Of a stretch of 64,000 bases of DNA, positions 8,314 to 17,901 are shown one piece after another. Origin of the DNA: UBA2705 sp963977105 (GTDB lineage Bacteria; Pseudomonadota; Alphaproteobacteria; Micavibrionales; Micavibrionaceae); contig CAXBNI010000002.1 of assembly GCA_963977105.1 (NCBI GenBank), positions 124,001 through 188,000 of the forward strand, read 5' to 3'. The first letter of the stretch is position 1. Each line of letters begins with the position of its first letter. The notes below the pieces were generated by a model that ran no database searches, had not been told where the DNA came from, and was given only the letters and a program-made list of their open reading frames with translations. The translations under genes were made by a program, and so were the position numbers.

Positions 8314-9609
8314 TTACTTCTCAGCGAATGGGTCCGTCACGAGGATTGTGTCATCACGCTCAGGGCTCGTCGAGAGCAATGCAACGGGCACGCCTATAAG
8401 CTCTTCAAGGCGGCGGACATATTTGACGGCTGCTGCCGGTAAATCGGCCCAGCTTCTGGCGCCATATGTGCTTTCGCTCCAGCCCGGAATAGTTTCATAA
8501 ACAGGCGTCGCCTTGTCTTGTTCTAGCTGAGATGATGGGTAGTAATCATATTTCTTACCCTCAATATCGTAACCTACGCAGATTTTCAGCTCTTCAAAGC
8601 CATCAAGCACATCAAGCTTCGTCAGCGCGATACCATCAACGCCGCCAATCGTTAGCGCTTGGCGTACCATAACAGCATCAAACCAGCCACAGCGACGCTT
8701 ACGGCCGGTGACAACGCCAAATTCGCGGCCACGTTTGCCAAGACGCTCGCCATCATCATCGAATAACTCTGTTGGGAACGGGCCTGTGCCTACGCGCGTT
8801 GTATAGGCTTTGGTAATACCCAAAACATAGCCAACTGATTTAGGACCGACGCCAGAACCTGTAGAAGCCTGACCGGAAATCGTGTTCGACGAGGTTACAA
8901 ATGGGTATGTACCATGATCAACATCAAGCATGATACCTTGCGCGCCCTCGAACAAAATCTTCTTACGTTCAAGCTTTGCCGTTTCCAAAGTGCGCCACAC
9001 AACATCAGCAAAAGACAGGATTTGATCTCTAATTTCCATCAGGTCATTAAACACGCCATCTGCATCAATTTGTTCTGCGCCAAGGCCTTTTAGCAAAGCA
9101 TTATGGTGCAGCAATTGATTGTCAATTTTTTCACGCAATAAAGTCTCATCACGCAAGTCACACACGCGCACGCCGCGACGTGCAACTTTATCTTCATAGG
9201 CAGGGCCAATACCGCGCCCAGTTGTGCCAATTTTCTCATTGCCGCGCGCAGCTTCTAACGCGGCATCTAGTTTTTGATGTACAGGCAAAATCAGGTTTGC
9301 GTTTTCAGCAAGCCTTAAATTATGAGGGCCAATATCAACGCCTTTGGCTGAAACAACCCCAATCTCTTTGAGGAGCGCCCATGGGTCAACCACAACGCCA
9401 TTACCAATCACGGAAATTTTACCGCCGCGCACAATGCCAGATGGCAAAAGGCTTAATTTATACTCAACGCCGTCAATCACTAAAGTATGACCCGCATTGT
9501 GTCCACCTTGGAAGCGCACAACAACATCAGCGCGCGAAGAAAGCCAATCAACGATTTTGCCTTTGCCTTCATCACCCCACTGGGAACCAATAACCGCAAC
9601 ATTTGCCAT
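8314..9609 (-). CDS. purA: Adenylosuccinate synthetase
   Basis: Joins IMP and aspartate with GTP to form adenylosuccinate in AMP synthesis. The P-loop GSQWGDEGKGKIVDWL is at the N-terminus, followed by GGHNAGHTLV, TTGRGIGPAYEDK and the C-terminal LLSTSPERD. The frame runs up to 9648, but the ATG at 9609 has AAGGA about nine bases upstream and gives the family start ANVAVIGSQWGDEG, for 431 residues, the normal length. Housekeeping gene, monocistronic by its downstream terminator. Confidence 0.97.
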   Translation of the reverse strand: MANVAVIGSQWGDEGKGKIVDWLSSRADVVVRFQGGHNAGHTLVIDGVEYKLSLLPSGIVRGGKISVIGNGVVVDPWALLKEIGVVSAKGVDIGPHNLRLAENANLILPVHQKLDAALEAARGNEKIGTTGRGIGPAYEDKVARRGVRVCDLRDETLLREKIDNQLLHHNALLKGLGAEQIDADGVFNDLMEIRDQILSFADVVWRTLETAKLERKKILFEGAQGIMLDVDHGTYPFVTSSNTISGQASTGSGVGPKSVGYVLGITKAYTTRVGTGPFPTELFDDDGERLGKRGREFGVVTGRKRRCGWFDAVMVRQALTIGGVDGIALTKLDVLDGFEELKICVGYDIEGKKYDYYPSSQLEQDKATPVYETIPGWSESTYGARSWADLPAAAVKYVRRLEELIGVPVALLSTSPERDDTILVTDPFAEK

Positions 9610-9799
9610 TTTAATTTTCCTTATATCTCTACAGATAGTTAAAAACACAGTTATGCCGCGCAGTCGTTGCGCAGCTCAAAACGTAATTCAATGGTAAGGG
9701 AATTTTACGTACTGAATAATACCAGTAAATTACGCTTAGTACTCGCATATTTCATTGCTTTGCGTCAAGGCAAAAACAAATTATCTTCGGGCAAAAGAA

Positions 9800-9820
9800 A
9801 AACGCGCCATAAGGCGCGCT
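9800..9820 (-). terminator. Terminator after the clpA-like gene
   Basis: A six-base GC stem (CGCGCC at 9803-9808 with GGCGCG at 9813-9818), four-base loop, followed on the minus strand by a U-rich run. It lies 26 bases beyond the stop of the Clp ATPase gene. Confidence 0.6.
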
Positions 9821-9845
9821 CTTCAAAATTATCTAAGCTTAAATA

Positions 9846-12194
9846 TTAAGGCTGAGCAATCGGGCCGTTGCCATCTTTTTTCTGTGATGGCGCCTTTTTA
9901 TTGTCAGGAGCTGCTTGCTGTGATGCTCCGCGTGCCTGCGCATTAAACTCATGCGTAATCTCGCCATCTTTGACATCTATTTTTACTGTGCCGCCGTTTT
10001 TAAGGTCGGTGAACAATATTTCATCTATCAAATCATCGGTCGCGATATATTTATCAATCGCGCGATCCATTGGACGTCCGCCCATTTCCTTGTCATACCC
10101 AGCCGCGGCAATTAAATCGCGCGCAGCATCTGTAATCACAAGGTCAATCGCTTTATCAGCAAATAACTGGTCTGTACGTTTCTTGATCAACTTATCAAGA
10201 ACCATACGCACAGTACTCTCACTTAAATGATCAAAAGCAAACACGTCATCTAGACGGTTATGAAGCTCCGCAGGGAACCTATCTTTAATCGCTTTCAGGT
10301 AAGGGTCACTCGCGGTTTCATCACCAGTTACCGCAGCAAATCCAGGTGTGCCTTTAGCAACGCTGTCATCTTTGAGGTTGGTTGTTAAGATGAAAAATGT
10401 GTTCTTGAAGTCAACTGTATTGCCTTCGCCATCCGTCATACGTGCATCATCAAATGTTGGTAAGAATACCTTCATGACGTCAGGATGTGCTTTTTCAATT
10501 TCATCAAGCAATACAACTGAATAAGGATGCTGACGAATTTCTTCTGTAAGCTGACCACCATCGCTGTGACCGACGTAACCCGGAGGCGCACCTTTAAGGC
10601 GGGACACTGAATGTTGCTCTGCATATTCTGACATATCGAAACGCGCAAAGTGCATGCCTGTTTCTTCAGCCAAAGCTTTCGCAAGTTCTGTTTTACCAAC
10701 GCCTGTTGGCCCTGCAAAAACATAAACGCCCATTGGACCATTTAAACGGCCCATGCCTGCATTTGCACGTTTAAAGGCGCGTGATAATGCTTCAACAGGT
10801 TTGTCTTGATCAAATACTTTGGCTTTTAAGCTATCAGTAAGCGACTTCATTTGCTGACCATCGCCAATGTCTAAACGCGCAGATTCAATACCTGTATTTT
10901 CAGCAATAATACGCATAATATCATTAACGGTCACTTTGTGTTTCTTGCGCTCATTAATATCATTATATTTAACGCGCATATGCGCGCCTGCATCATCCAA
11001 AATATCAAGCGGCGTATCAGGCCACTTGCCTTCTGGCATGTAACGTTTTGCCATGCGCACAGCAACTTTAACTGCGTCATCATCATAATCAACGCCATGC
11101 TTCACAGAAAGCATATCATCAACAGACTTACGGCAAGCCATTACTGTATAACCTTCGCTAAGTTCCTCAACACGGACTTCTTGCGTACGGCGTTTTAGCG
11201 CAGCATCTTTACGGATGGTGTTTTTATATTCTTTTGGCGTTGTGCCCGCAATCATACGAATTTTGCCACGTGCCAATAATGGCTTAAGCATGTTCGATAA
11301 ATCCAAGCTACCTGACGCAGACCCCGCCCCAACAACAGTGTGGTATTCATCAATAAACAGCACAACATCTTCTGCTTGTTCTAATTTTTCAACGAGCTCT
11401 TTTACGCGTTTTTCAAATTCACCGCGATATTTTGTGCCGGCAGTAAGCTGACCAACATCAAGACTTACAATTTGTGCATTCTTTAAAACATCTGGCACGT
11501 CGCCTGCTTCAATACGCGCAGCTAAGCCTTCGATTAACGCTGTTTTACCAACGCCCGCTTCACCAACCAACGCTGGGTTAGGTTTACGTTGACGCGACAA
11601 AATACGTATCATTTTGTCAATTTCTTCTTCGCGACCAAAAAACGGTTCGAACTCACCGTTAGAGGCTTGCTTGTTCATGTTTGCAAGCAATGGATCTTCA
11701 AAGAATTTTTTAATACCTGTGATGCTCGGTGGTGGAGCCTGATGGTTCGTACCTGCGTAGCGAAGACCTTTTGCGTTAACGCCTTCAGCTTTAAAAACAT
11801 TCGCCGCCTTAGATGTATCATCATCCTCCAGAACACGGGCAAGCAACTCACTTGGCCGTACGACTTTACCGGCAAGATTATCAGCGCTCCAACTGTCTAG
11901 AATTTTTTTAATCTCTGGGCGAATTTTCATGTTTGCCGCCGTAGTACGCGGGCGAAAACCTTGCGAGGTTTTCTTCTGGCGCGCAAGCACAGCTTCTTCA
12001 GCTGCGACAATAGACGTGTTCGTAAAGATATTTTGGAATACATCGTCACCAAAAAAATTTATGACGGTTTCAGCTTCGGTTTCTAGCATAATTGCGCGCG
12101 CAACTAGCAGGTCTGAAGCTTCATCAACTTTGAACATATTCATGTCATCGACGATGCGAGCCTCAATACGTTGATATACAATATCATTTTGCAT
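9846..12194 (-). CDS. clpA: Divergent ClpA-type AAA+ unfoldase
   Basis: A two-ring Hsp100 ATPase that would unfold proteins for ClpP. The first AAA+ domain has Walker A GEAGVGKT (residue 211 on) and Walker B VVLFIDE; the second has GPTGVGKT (residue 495 on), VVLLDEIEKAHPDV and the sensor-2 GGRPMDR. Architecture and length (782) match ClpA. Oddities: the N-terminal 150 residues scarcely resemble the usual Clp_N repeats, the ClpP-docking loop that is normally IGL/IGF/MGF appears as GTPGFAA, the usual DKAIDVIDEAGA is DTPLDILDDAGA, and no clpS gene precedes it. The start at 12194 is preferred because AGGGAGA is ten bases upstream; the ATG three codons earlier nearly abuts it. A ClpA paralogue is possible. 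Confidence 0.85.
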   Translation of the reverse strand: MQNDIVYQRIEARIVDDMNMFKVDEASDLLVARAIMLETEAETVINFFGDDVFQNIFTNTSIVAAEEAVLARQKKTSQGFRPRTTAANMKIRPEIKKILDSWSADNLAGKVVRPSELLARVLEDDDTSKAANVFKAEGVNAKGLRYAGTNHQAPPPSITGIKKFFEDPLLANMNKQASNGEFEPFFGREEEIDKMIRILSRQRKPNPALVGEAGVGKTALIEGLAARIEAGDVPDVLKNAQIVSLDVGQLTAGTKYRGEFEKRVKELVEKLEQAEDVVLFIDEYHTVVGAGSASGSLDLSNMLKPLLARGKIRMIAGTTPKEYKNTIRKDAALKRRTQEVRVEELSEGYTVMACRKSVDDMLSVKHGVDYDDDAVKVAVRMAKRYMPEGKWPDTPLDILDDAGAHMRVKYNDINERKKHKVTVNDIMRIIAENTGIESARLDIGDGQQMKSLTDSLKAKVFDQDKPVEALSRAFKRANAGMGRLNGPMGVYVFAGPTGVGKTELAKALAEETGMHFARFDMSEYAEQHSVSRLKGAPPGYVGHSDGGQLTEEIRQHPYSVVLLDEIEKAHPDVMKVFLPTFDDARMTDGEGNTVDFKNTFFILTTNLKDDSVAKGTPGFAAVTGDETASDPYLKAIKDRFPAELHNRLDDVFAFDHLSESTVRMVLDKLIKKRTDQLFADKAIDLVITDAARDLIAAAGYDKEMGGRPMDRAIDKYIATDDLIDEILFTDLKNGGTVKIDVKDGEITHEFNAQARGASQQAAPDNKKAPSQKKDGNGPIAQP

Positions 12195-12453
12195 GACAAT
12201 CATTCTCCCTGTTATATACTTTTTTTATTTTTAATTCACGTATCGGTAAAGCTTATAAATGCTTTTTATTTCCCATACGCAGAACCCTCATATTATTGAA
12301 AATCCAATATGCAGATTAACGATTACACGACAAATGTAAAGTCATAATTTGCCAAAATGTTAATTTATCCTCGCGCTAACTTGATAGATAACCTGAATAG
12401 CGCTATTTTTATTCGTGTGGCTTATCAGCCTATTACCGGCAAATTACGCCAAA

Positions 12454-13803
12454 TTAAGACTTGCGAATAAGCGCACAAAGCCCGTCAACGACATCTAAAA
12501 CACGCCCTGTATCAACGCCCTCAGCCATCACGCGAATAAGTGGTTCTGTCCCCGATGCGCGCACCAAAACGCGCCCCGTTGTATCAAGGCTTTTATCGGC
12601 CTGCGCTATCGCGTCCTGCACTTCGGCTTTATCTAGCGGGCTATCCCCTTCAAAACGTACATTTTTAAGAATCTGCGGCATCGGCTCAAACAGACGCAAC
12701 GCCTCGCTAGCGGGACGCGCGGTTTGTTTTAGAAATTGTAATATTTTCATAGCCGCCAAAAGGCCATCACCAGTTGTGCTGTGGTGACCCAAGATAATAT
12801 GGCCTGACTGCTCGCCGCCCAAAGTAAAATCGCCGTTTTTCATCTCTTCGACGACGTAACGATCTCCAACCGCTGTCCGCTTCATCTCTATGCCGGCATC
12901 CGCTAAAAAGCGTTCCATGCCCAAATTAGACATGACCGTAGCAACAATCGTATCATTTTGCAGCTCACCATTTTTATGCATTTCAATCGCGAGCGCGCTC
13001 ATCAGCTGATCGCCATCAACCCTGTTGCCTTTTTCGTCAACAACAATCAAGCGGTCAGCATCACCATCAAGCGCAAGGCCAATGTCCGCGCCATGTGCTT
13101 TAACAGCTTCTTGCAAAGCTTTAGTATCTGTTGCGCCACATTCGGCGTTGATATTGCGGCCATTCGGGCTCACGCCAATGGAAATCACGTCAGCTTCGAG
13201 CTCCCACAGTAATTTAGGGGCAATCTTATAAGCGGCGCCATGGGCCGCATCGACGACAATTTTCATGCCTGAAAAATCAAAGAAGCGCGGAACGGCTGAT
13301 TTTACGTACTCCAAATAACGCCCATGCGCATCATCAAGTCGGCTCGCCTTGCCTAAATCACCATCAACATAAACAGAATCATCAACCCCCTTGTCGATAA
13401 AAGCCTCTATCTCCAATTCTTTTTCATCCGATATTTTATAGCCATCTGCGCCAAATATCTTAATGCCGTTATCACGGTAAGGGTTATGTGATGCCGACAC
13501 CATGATACCAAGGTCGCAGCGTAAGCTACGTGTGAGCATCGCGACCGCTGGCGTTGGAAGCGGCCCCAACAGCACGACATCCACACCCATAGATAAAAAA
13601 CCCGAGGCCAAAGCCTGCTCAAGCATATAGCCAGATTCGCGCGTGTCTTTACCAATCACAACGCGCTTTGTTTGTATATCATCCACGCCGTGTATCATGC
13701 ACGCCGACGCGGCAACCGCGACCTGCTGGATAAAATCTATTGTCATCGGAAACTTGTTTGCACAGCCCCGAATGCCATCTGTACCAAAATAACGTTTATT
13801 CAT
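12454..13803 (-). CDS. glmM: Phosphoglucosamine mutase
   Basis: Interconverts glucosamine-6-phosphate and glucosamine-1-phosphate for UDP-GlcNAc, hence peptidoglycan and LPS. The N-terminus RYFGTDGIRG, the phosphoserine loop MVSASHNPYRDNG (S105), the metal loop LDGDADR and the phosphate-binding RASGTEPLIRVM are all present. Length 449 is normal. The start has GAAGAGA upstream with about five bases spacing. Many alphaproteobacteria have ftsH close to glmM or folP; here ftsH is about 13 kb away. Confidence 0.97.
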   Translation of the reverse strand: MNKRYFGTDGIRGCANKFPMTIDFIQQVAVAASACMIHGVDDIQTKRVVIGKDTRESGYMLEQALASGFLSMGVDVVLLGPLPTPAVAMLTRSLRCDLGIMVSASHNPYRDNGIKIFGADGYKISDEKELEIEAFIDKGVDDSVYVDGDLGKASRLDDAHGRYLEYVKSAVPRFFDFSGMKIVVDAAHGAAYKIAPKLLWELEADVISIGVSPNGRNINAECGATDTKALQEAVKAHGADIGLALDGDADRLIVVDEKGNRVDGDQLMSALAIEMHKNGELQNDTIVATVMSNLGMERFLADAGIEMKRTAVGDRYVVEEMKNGDFTLGGEQSGHIILGHHSTTGDGLLAAMKILQFLKQTARPASEALRLFEPMPQILKNVRFEGDSPLDKAEVQDAIAQADKSLDTTGRVLVRASGTEPLIRVMAEGVDTGRVLDVVDGLCALIRKS

Positions 13804-13957
13804 ATAAATCTCTTCGCCCTAAATATATGGCGACCTTCTTTTTTTATTCACTTTAACAGCCCTAGCGTAAAACAGTCTAATATGCAAACCACGATTAAAC
13901 TAGCCCTTAAAAAACAAGGGTTCCAAAACGCCCCAAAACAAAGTAAAATGTATTTTA

Positions 13958-16108
13958 GTGTATAAAGAAGTTCTACACCAAAGCTACCATCCGATTAAAA
14001 GCATGAGGTCCGTTTTGGCAGAAAAGCAAGACGACAATAAACCAACAGATAAAAACACAGGTAACAGCCCTGCCCCAGGTGCGGCGGCGGCGGGGCTACC
14101 TGCTGGCAACGTTGCAATGCTTGGTACTGACATCGAAATCATGTGTGACCGCCCCATGCCGCACCTTGATTCGGGGGAGCTCAAAGCTTACGCCGCGAAA
14201 TTGAGCAGTGGCAAAGCGTGTTTCGCCGTTTTATGCGAAAATTTTCTTGTGCCCCGCACCTTTTTAACTAGTAAATTTTCACAGCTCGCCAACACCAACA
14301 TTGTCCGCATAGTCGCCGCGGGTGTTGTTTTTTGGCCACCAGAAAACCGCCAACGCTATATTTTTGTCTATGAGGACACTTTAGGCAAGCCTATTTTACC
14401 CGCGAGCCAACCGCAAGCACTCGGGATCAAGCATGAGAGACTGATGAATGTTATCGTCAAACCTTTGATCTTTCTGATGCTAGAGCTTCGTGATGCGGAT
14501 TTAGTGCATGGAGGCATACGTGCAACAAATATATATGACGGCGGCGCTGTTAATTACGATCATATTATCCTCGGCGAATCGCTTTCTGCACCGCCTACAT
14601 ATCATCAACCTTCCATTTATATGCCGATTGAAAAAGCCCTTACCCCCGCTTATGCGCGCGGCGTATCGTCTTTCTCTGATGATATTTTTGCGCTCGGCAT
14701 AACCATTCTGACCTTAATGCGTAAAGATGACCCATTTGTAAATATGCGTGAAGAAGACATTATGCGCCAACGTATTGAACATGGAACATATAGTTTTTTC
14801 ACGACGCATCAGCGCAATACAGGCCCATTAATGGAATTGCTACGCGGCATGCTCCATGATGACTGGCTACAGCGCTGGACAATTGAAGAGGTCCTTGCTT
14901 GGTTAGACGGCAAGCGCCTAGGCCCAAAGAAAGGCCGCCACACGCCTGCTAAGGCCGTCCGCGCGTATGAATATGACAATGTGAGCGCTATTCGCCCAGA
15001 AGGCCTTGCCTATGAATTACAACTAAACCCGACAACGGCAAAAGAGACAATTCAAAGCGATGCCTTTGAAACATGGGTACAGCGTTCGCTTTCCAATGAC
15101 AGGATAACAACAGACCTTCATGATGCGAAGCAATCCGCGCAAATTAATGGCCAAGATGGCGGCTACCCAGACCGCCTACTAAGCAAAACAATAAACGTGC
15201 TCTATAACCAGACACCAATAATATACAAAAACTTAAGAGCCATGCCCGAAGGCCTTGGTTATTTGGCGGCATACCTCTTTGGCAACAGCGCAGACACAAA
15301 ATCTTTTGAAGAAATAATCAGGTACAATCTTGTCGGTTTTTGGGCGAAGCTCGCCGAAGATTCCGAAATGGACACACAGATCATAAAGTCAAAGTTTGAA
15401 TCTGCACAAGTCAACTCCATACAAAAAAAACTCGGCTTTGGCCTTGAGGGCAATTTATATTTCTTATGCCATGAAGCCCCCTGTCTCAGCCCTGTATTTA
15501 AAAACTATTGCGTCAGGTCACCTGAAGACCTCTTGATCGCATTAGAAGACATTTGTTCAAAGACACATAAAACAGAAGGTTTTGTTGATCGCCATATCGC
15601 CGGCTTCTTGATGGCACGTGATAAAAAGGTTATTGAGCGGCAGCTCATGGCATTAAATTCATTTGAAGTGCTGGTTTCTCGCCTTGCTCTATTAAACATC
15701 TATGCCACGATCCAAGAACGCGCAGGCATGATGGCCCTCCCCCATCTAAGCAAAGCTTTGTTAATGCACCTATCTCCGCTTCTTGAGCGCTACCATGACC
15801 GCAGCAAAAAAACAGAAATAAAGAAGCTCGCCGCCGGCCTTGCAGATAACGGGAACTTGCCTAAACTAGCGGCGCTGTTAAACGACAAAAAGCTGAAAAA
15901 AAATGATAAGGCTGCCTTTATAAAAGCCCTACAGGAATACAAAACTCTTCGTCATGAATATGTGCATCTAGAAGACCAACTGCAACACAACAAGCGCTTT
16001 GGTTATGGTACAGGTTACGAAATCGCATCTATTATATCTGGCCTGATCGCAGGTATCGTCATTCTTGCGACAACATTTTTACAATATTCTAAAGGCGGGC
16101 TTTTTTAA
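13958..16108 (+). CDS. Tail-anchored protein kinase-like protein (probable pseudokinase)
   Basis: A 716-residue protein with a low-complexity N-terminus, a protein kinase-like fold at about residues 50-320, a long unassigned helical region and one C-terminal membrane helix (IASIISGLIAGIVILATTFL), so the bulk should be cytosolic. In the kinase part the catalytic loop reads LVHGGIRATNIYD instead of HRDxKPxN, the DFG position reads ILGE, and no clear glycine loop or VAIK lysine is seen; the aPE-like IYMPIEKA, the DDIFALGITILTLM helix and a RWTIEEVLAW segment remain. It therefore looks inactive as a phosphotransferase. The frame starts at GTG; an ATG at 14003 is equally likely since neither has a clear ribosome site. 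It is followed 3 bases later by a membrane-protein gene and then TadE/TadG genes. Confidence 0.75.
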   Translation: MYKEVLHQSYHPIKSMRSVLAEKQDDNKPTDKNTGNSPAPGAAAAGLPAGNVAMLGTDIEIMCDRPMPHLDSGELKAYAAKLSSGKACFAVLCENFLVPRTFLTSKFSQLANTNIVRIVAAGVVFWPPENRQRYIFVYEDTLGKPILPASQPQALGIKHERLMNVIVKPLIFLMLELRDADLVHGGIRATNIYDGGAVNYDHIILGESLSAPPTYHQPSIYMPIEKALTPAYARGVSSFSDDIFALGITILTLMRKDDPFVNMREEDIMRQRIEHGTYSFFTTHQRNTGPLMELLRGMLHDDWLQRWTIEEVLAWLDGKRLGPKKGRHTPAKAVRAYEYDNVSAIRPEGLAYELQLNPTTAKETIQSDAFETWVQRSLSNDRITTDLHDAKQSAQINGQDGGYPDRLLSKTINVLYNQTPIIYKNLRAMPEGLGYLAAYLFGNSADTKSFEEIIRYNLVGFWAKLAEDSEMDTQIIKSKFESAQVNSIQKKLGFGLEGNLYFLCHEAPCLSPVFKNYCVRSPEDLLIALEDICSKTHKTEGFVDRHIAGFLMARDKKVIERQLMALNSFEVLVSRLALLNIYATIQERAGMMALPHLSKALLMHLSPLLERYHDRSKKTEIKKLAAGLADNGNLPKLAALLNDKKLKKNDKAAFIKALQEYKTLRHEYVHLEDQLQHNKRFGYGTGYEIASIISGLIAGIVILATTFLQYSKGGLF

Positions 16109-16111
16109 CTC

Positions 16112-16627
16112 ATGGTAAAAAAGAATAAGAAAAAGAATAAGCTTGGGCTAAAAGGACAAATCTTGCTGTCTATGGTCATTATCACCGCGACGATTTTTAT
16201 GGCGTCTGCGGTTTTTCTACTTATCGCAATGATCCCGACTTTCGTTGCACTCATCGCTGACAACAGCAAAGAACGCCTAAAGTCTTACACAATAGGATTC
16301 CTGAACTTCGCAGGCGCATTCCCATTCCTTCTTGACCTCATCACCACCAACCACACGATTGATTACGCTTTGATTATCGCCTCTGACCCGTTAACTATAT
16401 CTATTATTTATGCTGCAGCCGCCGTTGGGTATTTAATAAACTGGGCTATTGTCGGCATCACAGCCAACATCATGGTGCAAAAAGGTCAAAAGCGCCTCAA
16501 CCACATTGATGACCGTATAGCCGCGTTAAAAGAACGCTGGGGCGAAGAGGTCACTGGTGAGATACGGCTCGACGCCGAAGGCTTCCCTATCGAGGCCGAC
16601 GCCCTGCGTGCGCCCGATAAAAACTGA
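16112..16627 (+). CDS. Multi-pass membrane protein of unknown function
   Basis: A 171-residue protein with a very basic N-terminus (KKNKKKNK), three or four hydrophobic segments (about residues 17-48, 62-75, 84-97 and 100-120) and a hydrophilic C-terminal tail that by charge should be cytoplasmic. No family is recognised. The gap to the pseudokinase stop is only 3 bases, so the two are surely cotranscribed and probably act together at the membrane. A 168-base gap without a visible terminator separates it from the pilin-like genes, so cotranscription with those is possible but not shown. Confidence 0.7.
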   Translation: MVKKNKKKNKLGLKGQILLSMVIITATIFMASAVFLLIAMIPTFVALIADNSKERLKSYTIGFLNFAGAFPFLLDLITTNHTIDYALIIASDPLTISIIYAAAAVGYLINWAIVGITANIMVQKGQKRLNHIDDRIAALKERWGEEVTGEIRLDAEGFPIEADALRAPDKN

Positions 16628-16795
16628 AATAAATACCCCTAAAAAGCCATGTATTATTAAGAAATTAGCAACGTACAGCCTGTATGATGGTGAGTGGAAC
16701 TAATGCCGCTTGGCCAAGGTTCCTGTGTGAGAGTTTAAAAGTTTTATATAAACAATAAAGTTAAACGCCAAATTTCGGCGCTTAAGGGTGTGTAG

Positions 16796-17332
16796 ATGCG
16801 AAACATAAGAAGCACGATGGAAAATTATATCCAAGACGCTGAAGGCACGACAGCTATTGAGCTCGCCTTTGTCGCCGCGCCGCTTGTTTACTTCCTCCTC
16901 GGGATCATTGAGGTTGCCCTAATGTTTACAACATCCATAGTTTTAGAAGGCGCTACATCCGATGCCTCGCGGCTCATACGTACTGGTCAGGCACAACAAT
17001 CCGGTAATGCGCAAGCTATGTTTGAAGACGCCCTTTGTGACGCCGTGAGCGTGCTTGCAAACTGCAATGACATTGAATATGAAGTTATAACAATTGATGG
17101 CGGTTTTGGCGGTGCAGGCGCGAATAACGCCCAATTCAATCCGGATGGTAGCTTTGATAGCCAAGGCTTCGACGCTGGCGGCGTCAGTGATGTTGTCCTC
17201 ATCCGCGCCGTTTATCAATATGCCCTTAAAACGCCGATAATGAGTGAGTTCTTCTCTGACCCCGGCAGCGACACGCGGTTAATGATGTCAACCATCGTAT
17301 TGCAAACCGAACCTTATGATTTTGACGATTAG
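16796..17332 (+). CDS. TadE-like minor pseudopilin (first copy)
   Basis: A 178-residue Flp-pilus associated protein. The N-terminal region EGTTAIELAFVAAPLVYFLLG followed by a hydrophobic helix is the TadE/TadG signature, with the conserved glutamate at the start of the helix as in type IV pilins. The remainder is a periplasmic domain with two cysteines (about 20 residues apart). TadE proteins are processed by the prepilin peptidase and are needed for Tad pilus assembly. AAGGG precedes the start by about ten bases. The stop lies within the upstream region of the next TadE-like gene, so the two are tightly coupled. Confidence 0.85.
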   Translation: MRNIRSTMENYIQDAEGTTAIELAFVAAPLVYFLLGIIEVALMFTTSIVLEGATSDASRLIRTGQAQQSGNAQAMFEDALCDAVSVLANCNDIEYEVITIDGGFGGAGANNAQFNPDGSFDSQGFDAGGVSDVVLIRAVYQYALKTPIMSEFFSDPGSDTRLMMSTIVLQTEPYDFDD

Positions 17333-17342
17333 AGTGGTGGAA

Positions 17343-17870
17343 ATGCTAAGACAGATAAAAAAATGGCTAAAAGAAGAGAAAGCATTTGCAGCAACTGAGT
17401 TTGCAATGATTTTCCCTGTGCTCTTTTCCCTTTTAATGGGCACATATGACATGGGGCAAGCCATGATCATCAACCAAAAAGTTATGACTGCATCGCAAGT
17501 CACGGCAGACCTTATCGCCCGCGTCCCTATCGCTTCGCAGCAAAACATCGACGATGCCATAGAAGCAGGCCGCCTTGCCATGTCACCTTATAATGGTGCT
17601 GATCTTGAATATGAAATCCTCAGCATCCGCTTTGATAATGACGGGGATCTCGTTACAGAAGGACAAGTCACATCATCTGGCTATAGCGGTGGCGCCGAGG
17701 ATATGACTTCAACCATGGACCAACTGGCCAATCCGGGCGAAGGCGTTCTAGGCGTCACAATGCAATATACTTACGTGCCCTTTTTCTGGGCGTTCCTAGT
17801 CGATGAATTTAATATGAGCGAAGTCGCTTATACAAGAGGGCGCAAAAGTTCCGTTGTCTATTTTGAATAA
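17343..17870 (+). CDS. TadE-like minor pseudopilin (second copy)
   Basis: A 175-residue protein with a prepilin-like N-terminus: a basic amphipathic start, then KAFAATEFAMIFPVLFSLLMG, with the +5-type glutamate and a membrane helix. The rest is a periplasmic domain without cysteines. The longest frame begins at 17316 inside the upstream gene, but the ATG at 17343 has GGTGGA directly upstream, so it is preferred. It follows the first TadE-like gene by 10 bases and precedes the TadG-like gene by 31. Together they would form the pseudopilin subset of a Tad system whose main locus is at 45.6-54.8 kb. Confidence 0.85.
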   Translation: MLRQIKKWLKEEKAFAATEFAMIFPVLFSLLMGTYDMGQAMIINQKVMTASQVTADLIARVPIASQQNIDDAIEAGRLAMSPYNGADLEYEILSIRFDNDGDLVTEGQVTSSGYSGGAEDMTSTMDQLANPGEGVLGVTMQYTYVPFFWAFLVDEFNMSEVAYTRGRKSSVVYFE

Positions 17871-17901
17871 AAACAAATAAAAAGAGTGTGTGTGAGGAAG
17901 A

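Noticed and set aside
13672..13965. 97-residue frame opposite the glmM start
   Set aside because: Antisense to glmM for half its length, no ribosome site and no coding character.
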